Positions 44,117 through 54,119 are shown, numbered from the stretch's first letter. The stretch: DNA of 64,000 bases from Pantoea phytobeneficialis (GCF_009728735.1 NZ_CP024636.1:2513754-2577753); one strand, 5' to 3'. Program-made: numbers and translations. Notes: generated from the sequence alone by a model not told the origin.

Positions 44117-45451
44117 TTAGTCGTTCTGCGGCTTGGCATCAAGGGGATAGGGGTTTTTATGGCGGCGGTTGTAGTTGATGGTATACATCGCGGTGATCAC
44201 CATCAGGGCGACAAAGGACCACATGACTTCCTGGGCACCAGAACCCACCACTGCCCAGATGCAATACAGGAACGCGAGCAGGGTGATGCCAGCATAGGCA
44301 GGACGTTGATTACCCAAATGACCATGTCCCACCAGCAGCAGGGCGGCGCAGGTGTAGAGATAAGGGACAAGGGTAAAAATCACCGATACGGAAGAAACCA
44401 GGGCGAACTGGGCGGTGGCATTGGGGGAAATGGTGGTCAGCTGAAATATCGTCATCAGAATGCCGAGAATCACCAGCCCGGCGACCGGTACGCCCTGTTT
44501 ATTGGTTTTGCTGAATATCGGCGGGAAGAGACCATCATTGGCGGCGGCCTGCGCGGTCTGGCTGGCTAGCAGGGTCCAGCCACCTAACGATCCCAGACAA
44601 CCTGCGGCGGCACAGAAGGTCACCAGTGCACCCGCGGTATTCCCCAGTGCCATGCGTGCCGCATCGCCAAAGGGCGAGTCGGACACGCGCAAATCAGCAT
44701 TGGGTATCATGCCCATAATCGCTGTGGTGGAAAGGACATAGCACACTGCCGCAATCAGCACTCCGCCAAGGGTGGCTATCGGTACGTTACGTTTGGGATT
44801 CTCCACCACGGCGGCTGCCACTGAGGCACTTTCGACGCCAATAAATGACCAGAGCGTCACGCTTAAGGTACTTTGGATGGCGCCAAACGTACCCTGTCCG
44901 CTGACATTCCACGCGCTCATATAAGTGGCACCGCTAAACCAAAACCAGCCAAAGATGGCGACGGCCAAAATAGGAAATAATGCCAACACGGTGGCAACAG
45001 CCTGCACTTTAGTAATCATCCGTGGGCCAACAATATTTAAAATCACGAACAACCAAAGAACCGCAATACAGGTAAAGGTCAGTACCAGTGGGTTTTTTAA
45101 TGCCGGGATGAAATAACTTAAATATCCGACACCTATCACCACCATCGCAATATTACCAATCCAACAGGCCAGCCAATAAAGCAGGTTGGTCTGGTAGCCT
45201 AAAAATGGACCAAAAGCGCGTCGGGCATAAGCATAAGAGCCACCAGGGCTGGGATCGAGCGAGGACATTTTGGCATAGACAATCGATAATGACAGCGCGC
45301 CAATAATGGTCACCAGCCAGCCGTAAATGGCGATGCCACCGGTGTTGGCAAGGCTGGCGGGCAACAGAAAAACGCCGGAACCCATGATATTGCCAGCCAC
45401 CATTAATGTTACAGGCACTAATCCAACTTTCTTACTTTCAGGCGTAGCCAT
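44117..45451 (-). CDS. adiC: Arginine/agmatine antiporter
   Basis: 444 residues with 12 helices. It is very close to E. coli Adi[24 protein letters not shown] in TM1, [52 protein letters not shown] with the gating Trp, and the C-terminal [14 protein letters not shown]. It exchanges external arginine for internal agmatine, completing the acid-resistance cycle with the decarboxylase. First gene of a two-gene operon, with GGAGG before ATG; order is reversed relative to E. coli, where adiA comes first. Confidence 0.93.
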   Translation of the reverse strand: MATPESKKVGLVPVTLMVAGNIMGSGVFLLPASLANTGGIAIYGWLVTIIGALSLSIVYAKMSSLDPSPGGSYAYARRAFGPFLGYQTNLLYWLACWIGNIAMVVIGVGYLSYFIPALKNPLVLTFTCIAVLWLFVILNIVGPRMITKVQAVATVLALFPILAVAIFGWFWFSGATYMSAWNVSGQGTFGAIQSTLSVTLWSFIGVESASVAAAVVENPKRNVPIATLGGVLIAAVCYVLSTTAIMGMIPNADLRVSDSPFGDAARMALGNTAGALVTFCAAAGCLGSLGGWTLLASQTAQAAANDGLFPPIFSKTNKQGVPVAGLVILGILMTIFQLTTISPNATAQFALVSSVSVIFTLVPYLYTCAALLLVGHGHLGNQRPAYAGITLLAFLYCIWAVVGSGAQEVMWSFVALMVITAMYTINYNRRHKNPYPLDAKPQND

Positions 45452-45990
45452 ACACCCTCCATTTCGTGTTATTTAGGGTATAAACAGCGGGGGATTTTTT
45501 AGTGAATCATATCTATAGTTGATAATTATTTGTTTTGCACAAGTGGAAGTGGGTAATTTTTATCGTCGCTTCGTTTAAATTTATCCTTTGTGTTGTTTTA
45601 TAGGGGTTTTTAAATTTTCAAACTGACATATCAGAAAATAAAATAAGGTTTTTTTTCATTGGTAATATCTGTTAAATAACGTTTAAATTAGTAACCAATT
45701 AAATTTATCCCCCTATAACAATCAGGGCAATCAGCCGGGTTGACAGAACACAGCAAATTCGCGCAATCTGCCAGCCTTCTTTGTTCCAATGACCTGACAG
45801 GAAACATTGCACTGTGAATGCTGCTGCCTGGCCTCCTCTGACAACTGCACACCTCTGAGCTACGCGCGTAACGCGCGGTCATTGCTCATCTGATGCGTGA
45901 CCGATGCTTAAAGTATCGGGAGACACGTTTGTGCCCGGATTCTGCGCATGTTGTGCTGAATCAGGTAATCTATTGTCTGAGAACCAGAAA
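45452..45990. other. AT-rich gap between adiC and proline dehydrogenase remnant
   Basis: About 540 nt. The left half is strongly AT-rich with runs of T and should hold the adiC promoter. A TTGACA (about 45739) might serve the remnant gene, without a clear -10. No ORF is credible; the in-frame extension of the remnant back to 45904 has an atypical Cys-rich composition. Confidence 0.5.
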
Positions 45991-46681
45991 ATGCATTTTA
46001 TTGATGTGTTAGTTGCCCGTAGTCTGCCTTTTATTCCACGCGCTATCGTTAAGCGTTTGTCCACGCGTTATCTGGCCGGTTCCACCCTGGAAGAGGCGTT
46101 GCAGGTCATTCAAAACCTGAATCGTGCCGGGTTTGGCGTGACGCTGGATGTGCTGGGCGAATCTGCCACTTCTGCTGCTGAAGCCGATGCGATGAACGCC
46201 GCCTATGCCACGGCTATTGCCGCTATTGCTGCCAATAATCTTGACGCTGAATTATCGATTAAACCTTCGGCTTTAGGGTTACTGAATGATGAAGCGCAGT
46301 GCGAAGCGCGTATATCAGGAAGACCCGCAGTTCCTGGTGGCTGAAGCCAGTCGGGACCGCTCGGCGATCAATCCCCATTACCTCGCTCACGTTAAGCGCT
46401 GCTTCGCTGAAGGGCTGTTTGTCAGTGTCGCGACACATGACGAAGCGTTGATTGACGCGGTGGTTGCCCTGGCAAAAGCGCAACATGTTGCGCCTGATGC
46501 TTTTGAATTTCAGATGCTGCTGGGTGTGTGTGAAACCCTACGTGCCAGAGTGCATGCCCTCGGTTTTGCTGTGCGGGTGTATGTGCCCTATGGTGCCGAC
46601 TGGTATGGTTACAGCACCCGACGTTTGCAGGAGAATCCGCGCATTACTGGTTACATACTGCGGGCATTGATTAAGCGCTAA
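45991..46681 (+). pseudogene. Proline dehydrogenase remnant, internal deletion and frameshift
   Basis: Two adjacent frames together give the two ends of a monofunctional proline dehydrogenase (flavoenzyme, proline to pyrroline-5-carboxylate). The first frame, to about 46305, has FIPRAIVKRLSTRYLAG and GFGVTLDVLGESATSAAEAD up to LSIKPSALGLL. The second frame, from about 46305, resumes with VYQEDPQ and contains SVATHDEALIDAV, APDAFEFQMLLGV and RVYVPYGADWYGYSTRRL. Roughly 90 residues of the barrel are missing between them. The join lies near a short direct repeat (GAAGCGC, 46299-46315), which may have caused the deletion. No active enzyme is expected. Confidence 0.8.
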
Positions 46682-46688
46682 CGCCGAA

Positions 46689-46717
46689 ACCGCCAGTCAT
46701 TTGTGACTGGCGGTTTT
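46689..46717 (+). terminator. Intrinsic terminator after the remnant gene
   Basis: ACCGCCAGTCA-TTTG-TGACTGGCGGTTTT: an 11-bp stem followed by T's, 7 nt after the remnant's stop. The 300 nt from here to yfiR are AT-rich without an ORF and should contain the yfiRNB promoter. Confidence 0.88.
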
Positions 46718-47023
46718 CGTTGGTGAGGCAGAAAAATCCGATAAAATCGCGGGAAACTGTCCTTTTCGGCATTTATAAATTTTAAAATGGATCTGTTTTT
46801 TGTCATTAACTACATGAAAAATTTATTTTTTAATATTATAAATCGATCCATTTAATCATTATATTTTGTTTGCTGTCAGGACCAATAATTACCAAACCTT
46901 CGCCACAATACCCGGTACAATTTGCCCCAGTTCTGCGTTATTTCTCTTAGGGTAATGGCCGGGATCTATTCATATTTCGACGACGATGGTAAAATTTTAC
47001 CCATAACCTTCAGGGATGGATGT

Positions 47024-47593
47024 ATGCCAATAAAATCAGAAAAACTCCGCATCCCGAGTGGAATGCATTCCTTTATGTCGGTTATTACCCTGACCAGGAT
47101 GTTCATTATCTCTCTCCCTTGTATCTTCCTGTTTATTTTAATGCCCTCGCGTGCCGTCGCTGCACAAGACGACGCTGCGAATCGCATTGTCAGCGGGATT
47201 ATCAGCTTTACGCATTGGCCGGGTCTGGAACGTCTGCCGAAACTCTGTGTGCTGCCTTCTTCACAGCATCTCTCTTTGCCGTCAACCCAGACGGGCAATG
47301 GCTATACGGTGAGTTATCTCGTCAGCGAGAATGATCTGTTAACCGCGCAGTGTGATGCCGTGTATTTTGGCGCTCAGTCCCCGCAGCAGCAGGCACAGTT
47401 GCTGGAGCAAATCAGCAACAGACCCGTTCTGGCGATTGCTGAAACTAACCCGGAATGTACCATTGGCGCGGCTTTTTGCCTTATTTTCCATCAGGATAAA
47501 ACGGTGTTTTCTGTCAATCTCGATTCACTGGCCCGGAGCGGTGTGAAAGTAAATTCAGAAGTGTTGTTACTGTCTCGCAAAGGAAGTCAGTAA
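47024..47593 (+). CDS. yfiR: YfiR, periplasmic repressor of DgcN
   Basis: 189 residues from ATG 47024 (AGGGATGGA upstream); later in-frame ATGs at 47075 and 47101 would give a shorter signal peptide. DUF4154 family: signal sequence ending AVAAQ, then ASNRIVSGI-like core VSGIISFTHWPGLERLPKLCVL, ECTIGAAFCLIFHQDKTVFSVNLDSLARSGVKVNSEVL. YfiR binds the periplasmic loop of YfiN and keeps it off; redox changes at its Cys residues relieve this. First gene of yfiRNB. Confidence 0.9.
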   Translation: MPIKSEKLRIPSGMHSFMSVITLTRMFIISLPCIFLFILMPSRAVAAQDDAANRIVSGIISFTHWPGLERLPKLCVLPSSQHLSLPSTQTGNGYTVSYLVSENDLLTAQCDAVYFGAQSPQQQAQLLEQISNRPVLAIAETNPECTIGAAFCLIFHQDKTVFSVNLDSLARSGVKVNSEVLLLSRKGSQ

Positions 47594-47594
47594 G

Positions 47595-48809
47595 ATGAAA
47601 TTCGAAGATATAAAAACAGAAAAATCATCTATACGGAATAAGTTACGCAAAATCAGTACCATCAATGCTGCGGTTATTTTACTGCTGTGCTGGTTATTAC
47701 TTTTTTCCACCTCCATGTTGTTTATTAAAAGTTATGAGAAAAGAAATCTCGAACTTATCGCGAATACGTTAAGTACCAGCCTGACTGCGGCCACCGTATT
47801 TGAAGACAGCTATGACGCGAAGAAAAAAGTGGTACTGCTGGGTTCGCAGGGGATGTTCTCTGCGGCAAAACTGGTCTCGTCGGAACAAACGGTGTTAGTG
47901 GACTGGCAGGATACGACCAATGACGATAGCCGGTTTCAGCGCCTGCTGCGCCAATGGATCTATGCCGAACCTTTAACGGTGAATGTAACCCATGAAGATG
48001 CTGTGGTGGGGACGCTGACGCTGTCGGGGACCGTAACCAATGTGGCTGATTTCATTGAATACTCAGTCATTATTCTGTCCTGTAGCATGATTTTCGTTTT
48101 TATTGTTTCGTTTCTGGTCAGTGAGCTTTTGCATCGTGGCATTCTTGCCTCCTTCAGAAATATCACCAGCACCATTCATTATGTCATCCGTTCCGGGGAT
48201 TTTTCCCCACGTATTTCTGGCAGTTCCACCAAAGAGTTTCAGGTGTTCTCCGAGGACCTCAACTCGTTGCTGGCAGAGATGCAAACCCTGAAAGCTTCAC
48301 TGCTGCGGGATAATAAGTCACTGGCGGCTAAAGCGCTGAAAGATCCATTGACCGGGCTGGCAAACCGGACGGCATTTATCAGCAAACTGAATCAACTGCT
48401 GGATCAGCAACTGGCGCAGGAAAATTTCGTGCTGTTGTTTCTGGATGGTGATCGTTTCAAAAGCATTAACGACACCTGGGGCCATGCCGCAGGCGATGAA
48501 GTGCTGCAAAGCATCGCTTCCCGACTCTCTGGCCTGGTGACGAAGAGTGACCTGGTGGCGCGTCTGGGAGGCGATGAGTTTGCTATTTTGATCACCAGTA
48601 TGACCAGTGAAGAGGAGTTGCAGCAGCTCACCACCAGGATTGAAACGAGTATCACGCAAAAGATCGCCATTTCGGCAGGCGTCAATATCACCACGTCCGT
48701 GACGATTGGTTATGCCTGGTCGCAACACGGTGATTCTGTGACCTCGATTCTTGAACGTGCAGATATGCACATGTACAAAAATAAAGGGATTACAAAGGTA
48801 TCAGGATGA
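47595..48809 (+). CDS. dgcN: Membrane diguanylate cyclase DgcN (YfiN)
   Basis: 404 residues. Helix 1 (about 22-45), a periplasmic PAS-like segment (NLELIANTLSTSLTAATVFED), helix 2 (about 155-178), HAMP (FRNITSTIHYVIRSGDFS), and GGDEF intact near residue 325 (VARLGGDEFAIL). It makes cyclic-di-GMP when freed from YfiR, and in E. coli also stops division under envelope stress. No canonical RxxD inhibitory site is seen. It starts 1 nt after yfiR and overlaps yfiB by 4 nt (ATGA). Confidence 0.93.
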   Translation: MKFEDIKTEKSSIRNKLRKISTINAAVILLLCWLLLFSTSMLFIKSYEKRNLELIANTLSTSLTAATVFEDSYDAKKKVVLLGSQGMFSAAKLVSSEQTVLVDWQDTTNDDSRFQRLLRQWIYAEPLTVNVTHEDAVVGTLTLSGTVTNVADFIEYSVIILSCSMIFVFIVSFLVSELLHRGILASFRNITSTIHYVIRSGDFSPRISGSSTKEFQVFSEDLNSLLAEMQTLKASLLRDNKSLAAKALKDPLTGLANRTAFISKLNQLLDQQLAQENFVLLFLDGDRFKSINDTWGHAAGDEVLQSIASRLSGLVTKSDLVARLGGDEFAILITSMTSEEELQQLTTRIETSITQKIAISAGVNITTSVTIGYAWSQHGDSVTSILERADMHMYKNKGITKVSG

Positions 48810-49279
48810 AAATTAAAGCTTTCCTTCTCTTGTGCATCATTGCTTGCGCCGGATGTCAGTCAAAAAGAACCTTCACGGACGAGCAAATTGCGGCTATGCG
48901 TCAGGAGGGCTTCAGCCCGAATGCCGAAGGCTGGGGACTGGGGATGTCTGACAAAATTCTGTTCGGTATCAATGAGTCAGAACTGACGCCAGAAAGTAAA
49001 ACTACCATTAACCGTATGGCGACCAATCTGGCCGCGACCGGTATTGAGCATTTGCGTATTGATGGTCACACTGATAATTACGGCACCGACAGTTACAACG
49101 AACAGCTGTCACTGAAGCGCGCCAACGCGGTGGCAACGCAGTGGGCTGAGGGGGCATCGCTGCCGCGCAGCAACATTGAAACGCGTGGCTTAGGAAAGAA
49201 ATATCCGGTGACCAGCAATAACAACGCCCAGGGACGTGCGCAGAACCGGCGTGTGGCGGTGGTGATTACCGCGCCATAG
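48806..49279 (+). CDS. yfiB: YfiB, OmpA-like outer-membrane lipoprotein
   Basis: 157 residues. Lipoprotein signal with Cys17 (ACAGCQS), then an OmpA/peptidoglycan-binding domain (ILFGINESELTPESKTTINRMA, DGHTDNYGTDSYNEQLSLKRANAVATQW, NIETRGLGKKYP, GRAQNRRVAVVI). YfiB sits in the outer membrane and sequesters YfiR, turning DgcN on when the envelope is stressed. The complete three-gene switch is present and tightly packed. Confidence 0.93.
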   Translation: MKIKAFLLLCIIACAGCQSKRTFTDEQIAAMRQEGFSPNAEGWGLGMSDKILFGINESELTPESKTTINRMATNLAATGIEHLRIDGHTDNYGTDSYNEQLSLKRANAVATQWAEGASLPRSNIETRGLGKKYPVTSNNNAQGRAQNRRVAVVITAP

Positions 49280-49289
49280 CCCTCTCTGT

Positions 49290-49351
49290 CGCGCGATAAA
49301 TCCCGCCGCTACAAACTATCGAACATTCCGTAGCGGCGCGATTTATCGCGC
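49290..49351. repeat. REP-like repeat, inverted pair
   Basis: GCGCGATAAATCCCGCCGC and an inverted GGCGCGATTTATCGCGC (about 49334-49351) lie between the convergent yfiB and LVIVD genes. It fills most of the gap. Confidence 0.8.
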
Positions 49352-49362
49352 AGAAAAGTTGG

Positions 49363-50607
49363 CTACCCCAGATACTCAATAATCGATAACCCACCGTTGT
49401 AATCGGTGCTGTAGATTATCCCCTGCGCATCGACAAACACATCACAACTCTGAATCACCTGTGGGCGATCGGGCCGGGTGTCCATCATGCGTGCAGGTGG
49501 TGCGGGCACCAGTGCGCCCGTTTCTTTGGGTTGATACGGATTGGAGATGTCGTATGCGCGCACGCCAGCATTCTGGTAAGTGGCAAAAATCAGCGTGTCA
49601 CTAACAAAGCTGCCGGGTCGATTCTCATGCAAATTATGCGGGCCAAAATGCGCCCCTTTTGCCACATAATCGCGTTCATCAGGTTGCGGGAAGGTGGCGA
49701 TGCTCACCGGGTTGGCCGGTTCGCGGATATCAAACAACCAAATCAGCTTCTCGCCATCTTGTTGGTTATCCAGCACCGCTTCATCCAGCACCACCAACAG
49801 ATCGCGCGCCGGTAACGGCAGCGCGGTATGAGTGCCTCCGCCAAAGGGAGGGCTCCAGTTGCGATGGCTGATGAGTTGCGGCGCGCTGCGATCGCTGACA
49901 TCCAGCAGCGTCAACCCGCCATCGCGCCAGCATCCATAAGCGGTATCGCCGCTGATAATCGCGTGGTGCAATGCATAACGTTTCCCTTCCGGCCAGTCAG
50001 GCGTTTCACCGCCAGCGGTATGCATGCCCGGCAGCCACCAGCGTCCGGCGACGGCAGGGCGTTGCGGATCGGCTAAATCAATGGTCAGCAAAATATAATC
50101 GCTGAAACCCGCAATCAGCGCAGATACATAGGCCCAGCGCCCGCCAACATACCAGATACGATGGATGCCAATGCCATCGAGCGCGAGAAAGGCGATTTCA
50201 CGCGGCTGCGCCGGTGAGGAAATATCAAAAATGCGCAGCCCGGATTGCCAGCTTGTTTCCTGAATATCCGCCGTGGTCTGGCCAACCGCGCGGGTGTAGT
50301 AGACCTTTTCATCCGCGAAACGCACATCAGCAAACAGATCACGCGCGTTGATCACCAGCAACAGGTCGTCATGGGCCTGCAAATGCACATTCCAGGTACC
50401 GGGTGGCGCGGCGACATAGTTGACGGTTTTGGGTTGGCGCGCATCGCGTACGTCAATCACGCTAAAGCCTTGTGACACCATATGGCCGACGTAAGCAAAA
50501 CCGCGATGCACCATCACCTGCACGCCATCCGGGCGTCCGTCCTGAACGCTGTGCCCAATCAGCCGCATGTTGCGGCTGTATTCCGGGGTGGGGAGTGAGG
50601 TTGTCAT
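49363..50607 (-). CDS. LVIVD-repeat beta-propeller protein
   Basis: 414 residues from ATG 50607 (GAGGT 4-5 nt upstream); an ATGA overlap with the previous gene allows a start at 50619. Repeated blades such as FSVIDVRDARQP, LRIFDISSPAQP, LLTIDLADPQRP, LTLLDVSDRSAP, IWLFDIREPANP and VRAYDISNPYQP mark a six- or seven-bladed propeller of the LVIVD/choice-of-anchor group. No signal peptide is seen, so it is probably cytoplasmic. Its function is unknown. It is translationally linked to a periplasmic binding protein, which suggests a common pathway. Confidence 0.75.
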   Translation of the reverse strand: MTTSLPTPEYSRNMRLIGHSVQDGRPDGVQVMVHRGFAYVGHMVSQGFSVIDVRDARQPKTVNYVAAPPGTWNVHLQAHDDLLLVINARDLFADVRFADEKVYYTRAVGQTTADIQETSWQSGLRIFDISSPAQPREIAFLALDGIGIHRIWYVGGRWAYVSALIAGFSDYILLTIDLADPQRPAVAGRWWLPGMHTAGGETPDWPEGKRYALHHAIISGDTAYGCWRDGGLTLLDVSDRSAPQLISHRNWSPPFGGGTHTALPLPARDLLVVLDEAVLDNQQDGEKLIWLFDIREPANPVSIATFPQPDERDYVAKGAHFGPHNLHENRPGSFVSDTLIFATYQNAGVRAYDISNPYQPKETGALVPAPPARMMDTRPDRPQVIQSCDVFVDAQGIIYSTDYNGGLSIIEYLG

Positions 50608-50615
50608 GGCTGACC

Positions 50616-51680
50616 TCATTGCGCTTTGGCGGCCAGGGTGGCAAACCACGGCGCGACAAAATCGTTACTCTGGCCCCAGCCGGGGATCACTTTTTGCAAA
50701 GCTGCCACGTTGGCCGCGCCGGGTTGGCCGGTGACCAACGATTGTGGGATAGCCGAAGCTTTAAAGTCATAACTGGCCGGAGTGGCTTCACCCGCCAGTT
50801 TATACGCAATCAGGCGCATATTGATGGCACCAATCAGCCGGGGATCGACTGCCACGCTGACCTTCCACGGGCTGTTTTTTTCGCGCATCAACTGCAAATC
50901 ACCGTTGGAGATATCGATGCTGTAGAGTTTGATTTCAGTGCGTCCATTCTCCTGCAAGGCTTTATAGGCACCCTGGCTGAAGGCATCCCAGGTACCCCAG
51001 ATGGCATCGATTTTCCCTTTCGGGTATTTCGCCAGCAGCGCACCGACTTTGTTGGCGGTATCGCCCTGCACATCGGCAGAAACCGCGCCTACGGACTCCA
51101 GTTCATGAATGCCGGGATTGGCTTTCTTGATCTCCGCCCAGGCAGCCTGACGGCGCTCCATCGGCGGGAAGCCCGCCACCCACAATTTGATGATGTTGGC
51201 TTTGCCGTTGAAGTCTTTGATTAACGGTTGCAGCGATAGTTGTGTCAGTGACGCGTCATCCTGCTGCGTCACCGTAACGCCCGGCGGCGTGTTATCCACC
51301 GATGTATCAAAAACGGACAGCGCAATGCCGCTGTCATGAATACGTTTCACCAACTCGGTGGAGTAGGGCGCGCGTCCCTGTGACAGGATGATGCCGTCAT
51401 ATTTCTGGCTGATCGCCTGATTCACAAAGTCCTGAAAACGCGCATCGTCGCCCTGACTCAGGAAGGTACTGACTTTAAAGCCCAACTGTTTACCCTGCTG
51501 GATGGCTCCGGCGACAAACTGGGTGGTGTTATCGTCGGAACCCAGATTGCGGATCACTGCCACCCGAATCGGTCCCTGATGATTTGCCAACGCCGCAGGC
51601 AGCGGTGCCAACGTTTGCGCGGCACTGGCAAAGCTGCTGATCAGGCTCAGCGATAACAACGTAACGGCCAATGATTTCAT
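50616..51680 (-). CDS. Periplasmic sugar-type substrate-binding protein (orphan)
   Basis: 354 residues from ATG 51680, preceded by GGGGAAA and followed by a signal peptide (SLISSFASA-AQ); the longer frame upstream is not used. Peripla_BP_4/ribose-binding fold: RVAVIRNLGSDDNTTQFVAGAIQQGKQLGFKV, DGIILSQG, AIWGTWDAFSQGAYKAL, SIDISNGDLQLM. It would bind a sugar or similar ligand in the periplasm. No ABC permease or ATPase accompanies it, so it may serve a distant transporter or act in sensing (as TorT does). TGA overlaps a possible start of the LVIVD gene. Confidence 0.8.
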   Translation of the reverse strand: MKSLAVTLLSLSLISSFASAAQTLAPLPAALANHQGPIRVAVIRNLGSDDNTTQFVAGAIQQGKQLGFKVSTFLSQGDDARFQDFVNQAISQKYDGIILSQGRAPYSTELVKRIHDSGIALSVFDTSVDNTPPGVTVTQQDDASLTQLSLQPLIKDFNGKANIIKLWVAGFPPMERRQAAWAEIKKANPGIHELESVGAVSADVQGDTANKVGALLAKYPKGKIDAIWGTWDAFSQGAYKALQENGRTEIKLYSIDISNGDLQLMREKNSPWKVSVAVDPRLIGAINMRLIAYKLAGEATPASYDFKASAIPQSLVTGQPGAANVAALQKVIPGWGQSNDFVAPWFATLAAKAQ

Positions 51681-51884
51681 GCAATTTCCCCGAATGGTGA
51701 TGAATGATAAGCAGGTGGCGCGCCGCCGATTTTTATTGTGGTAAGCGGGCGATCTGTGCGGATTTTTCATCCTCCGCGTAAGGTTGGCAATCAAGGAAAA
51801 GGCATAAGTAATGCCAGATAAATCATTAGCTTTGCAGGCAGCGGAGGTTGACGATAACGGTTTCTTTTTCAGGGAAACCCCATT

Positions 51885-52970
51885 ATGAGCGAACATCCGA
51901 TTCAGGTCGTACCCGGCCCGGCCAACTACTACTCACATCCCGGCGCCATTGCCCGACTACGTGATTACTACAGCGAAGATCAGCTGCGCCATGCCATCTG
52001 GGTGGGTGGGCGCCAGGCACTGGCAGCGGCACGGCACTGGCTGGAGCCGTTGACGTTGCCAGGGGCGATTGTTGATATCTTTGGCGGCCATTGCAGCGCG
52101 CATGAGGTCACGCGGTTGGCGCAACGGGCAGGCAACGATCGTCAGGTGGTGATTGGCGTCGGCGGCGGTACGGTGCTGGATACCGCCAAAGCGCTGGCGC
52201 ATCGGTTGAATTTGCCGGTGGTGACGATACCGACCATCGCCGCCACCTGCGCGGCCTGGACGCCGCTTTCCGTCTGGTATAACGAGGCAGGCGAAGCGCT
52301 GCATTTTGAAATCTTTCCCCACGCCAACCATCTGTTGTTGCTGGAACCGGAGATCATCTTGCAGGCACCAGCGCGTTATTTGCAGGCGGGCATCGGCGAT
52401 ACGCTGGCGAAGTGGTACGAGGCGGTGGTACTGGCACCGCAGCCAGAAACCCTGCCGCTGACGGTACGGCTCGGGCTGGATGTGGCGCAGACGCTGCGTG
52501 ATGTCTTGCTGGAGAAAAGCGCCGCCGCGCTCAGCGACCAGCGTGCGCAGCAACTGACGCTGGCGTTCCGCGATGTGGTGGACGCGATTGTCGCCGGGGG
52601 CGGCATGGTCGGGGGACTTGGTGAGCGCTATACACGGATTGCGGCGGCACATGCGGTGCATAACGGCTTAACGACCCTGCCACAAACGGCAGCGTTCCTG
52701 CACGGCACGAAAGTTGCGTATGGGATTCTGGTGCAGAGCGCGTTACTGGGGCAACACGACATCACCCGGCAACTGATTGCCGCCTATAAACGCTTCGATT
52801 TACCCACCACGCTGGCGCAGTTGGACGTGGATATCCGCCAGCGCGATCAGGTCGATCGTGTTATTCAGCACACGCTGCGTCCGGTAGAATCGATTCATTA
52901 TTTGCCGGTTACGTTGACGCCTGCAACGCTGTGGGCAGCGATTGAGCAGGTAGAGGCGCTGGGCGTTTAA
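51885..52970 (+). CDS. hcxA: Hydroxycarboxylate dehydrogenase A (iron-type alcohol dehydrogenase family)
   Basis: 361 residues; E. coli HcxA (YbdH) has 362 and shares long stretches, for example VVIGVGGGTVLDTAKALAHRL, VPTIAATCAAWTPLSVWYN, AGIGDTLAKWYEAVVLAPQPETLPLTVRLG and HTLRPVESIHYLPVTLTP. The enzyme reduces 2-oxo acids such as 2-oxobutyrate with NADPH; the fold is that of glycerol dehydrogenase with metal ligands in the second half. It is divergent from the binding-protein operon across 204 nt, convergent with uxuA. Confidence 0.9.
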   Translation: MSEHPIQVVPGPANYYSHPGAIARLRDYYSEDQLRHAIWVGGRQALAAARHWLEPLTLPGAIVDIFGGHCSAHEVTRLAQRAGNDRQVVIGVGGGTVLDTAKALAHRLNLPVVTIPTIAATCAAWTPLSVWYNEAGEALHFEIFPHANHLLLLEPEIILQAPARYLQAGIGDTLAKWYEAVVLAPQPETLPLTVRLGLDVAQTLRDVLLEKSAAALSDQRAQQLTLAFRDVVDAIVAGGGMVGGLGERYTRIAAAHAVHNGLTTLPQTAAFLHGTKVAYGILVQSALLGQHDITRQLIAAYKRFDLPTTLAQLDVDIRQRDQVDRVIQHTLRPVESIHYLPVTLTPATLWAAIEQVEALGV

Positions 52971-52978
52971 ACAAAACT

Positions 52979-53037
52979 GCGCGATAAATCGCGCCGCTAC
53001 AGCACGGAACATTGTGTAGCGGCGCGATTTATCGCGC
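52979..53037. repeat. REP-like repeat, inverted pair
   Basis: GCGCGATAAATCGCGCCGC (52979-52997) and an inverted GGCGCGATTTATCGCGC (53020-53036) lie between convergent hcxA and uxuA; together they form an almost perfect long stem. Confidence 0.85.
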
Positions 53038-53054
53038 ATGTCAGTACAAAAGGA

Positions 53055-54119
53055 TCAACGCTTACTCAGCGCTTCCCACAGTCCCAGCAGGTAGGTGGTG
53101 CCCAGTGCGCGGTCATACAAACCATAACCCGGGCGGCCGGTTTCTCCCCAGATAAAGCGACCATGATCGGAACGGATATAGCCGTCGAAACCATTGTCGT
53201 ACATCGCCTTCAGCACCTGATACATATCCAGCGAGCCATACTCGGTGGGGTGTGCGCATTCATAGAAATCCTTGTCCTGAATGATTTTGATATTACGCAC
53301 ATGGGCAAACGGGATGCGTTTGCGGCGTGAGAATTCGGCCAGAATCGCATACACATCGTTCTGCGGATCTTCAGCGATCGAGCCGGTACACAGGGTAATA
53401 CAGTTGGCTGGTGAATCGACCACATTACAGATCCAGTCGAGATCGTCGCGGTTTTTGACCACGCGCGGCAGACCGAAGATCGAGTACGGTGGATCATCCG
53501 GGTGGATCGCCATCTTCACACCCACCTCTTCACACACCGGGATCACCGCTTTCAGGAAATATGCCAGGTTTTCACGCAGTTTTGCGTCATCCACCCCTTC
53601 ATATTTAGCAAACAGCTCCTGCACTTTGGCCAGTCGCTCCGGTTCCCAGCCAGGCAGAACAAAACCGTTGGAGCTGGCCAGTACCTCTTTCACCACTTCG
53701 TCGAGACTTTTATCGATACCTTTCTTCTCGAACGCCATAGTAATGGAGCCATCCGGCAACACGTAATTCATTTCGGTCTTCATCCAGTCGAACACCGGCA
53801 TGAAGTTGTAGCAAATCACCTTCACCCCGACTTCGGCCAGGTTACGGATGCTTTGCTTGTAGTTCTCAATATATTGGTCGCGACTTGGCAGGCCGATTTT
53901 GATGTCGTCATGAATGTTGACGCTCTCAATCACTTCCACGGTCAGGCCCGCAGCATGTGCCTGATCGACCAGCGCTTTGATCTTATCTTTCGGCCAGGTT
54001 TCACCCACTGGCACATCGTAGAGCGCACCGACGATGCCACGCACGCCCGGCACCTGGCGAATATATTCCAGCGAAACTTTATCTTCTTTCGGACCAAACC
54101 AACGCATTGTCAGCTGCAT
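53055..54119 (-). CDS. uxuA: Mannonate dehydratase
   Basis: 354 residues if started at ATG 54119 (MQLTMRWFGPKED), which has GGTGGA 7 nt upstream and fits the family N-terminus; a start at 54137 adds six residues. TIM-barrel enzyme converting D-mannonate to 2-keto-3-deoxygluconate in hexuronate breakdown. Metal and substrate residues lie in KMAIHPDDPP, ITLCTGS, FAHVRN and the C-terminal SDHGR. At 354 aa it belongs to the shorter, Bacillus-like UxuA group rather than the 394-aa E. coli form. No uxuB or regulator adjoins it. Confidence 0.88.
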   Translation of the reverse strand: MQLTMRWFGPKEDKVSLEYIRQVPGVRGIVGALYDVPVGETWPKDKIKALVDQAHAAGLTVEVIESVNIHDDIKIGLPSRDQYIENYKQSIRNLAEVGVKVICYNFMPVFDWMKTEMNYVLPDGSITMAFEKKGIDKSLDEVVKEVLASSNGFVLPGWEPERLAKVQELFAKYEGVDDAKLRENLAYFLKAVIPVCEEVGVKMAIHPDDPPYSIFGLPRVVKNRDDLDWICNVVDSPANCITLCTGSIAEDPQNDVYAILAEFSRRKRIPFAHVRNIKIIQDKDFYECAHPTEYGSLDMYQVLKAMYDNGFDGYIRSDHGRFIWGETGRPGYGLYDRALGTTYLLGLWEALSKR

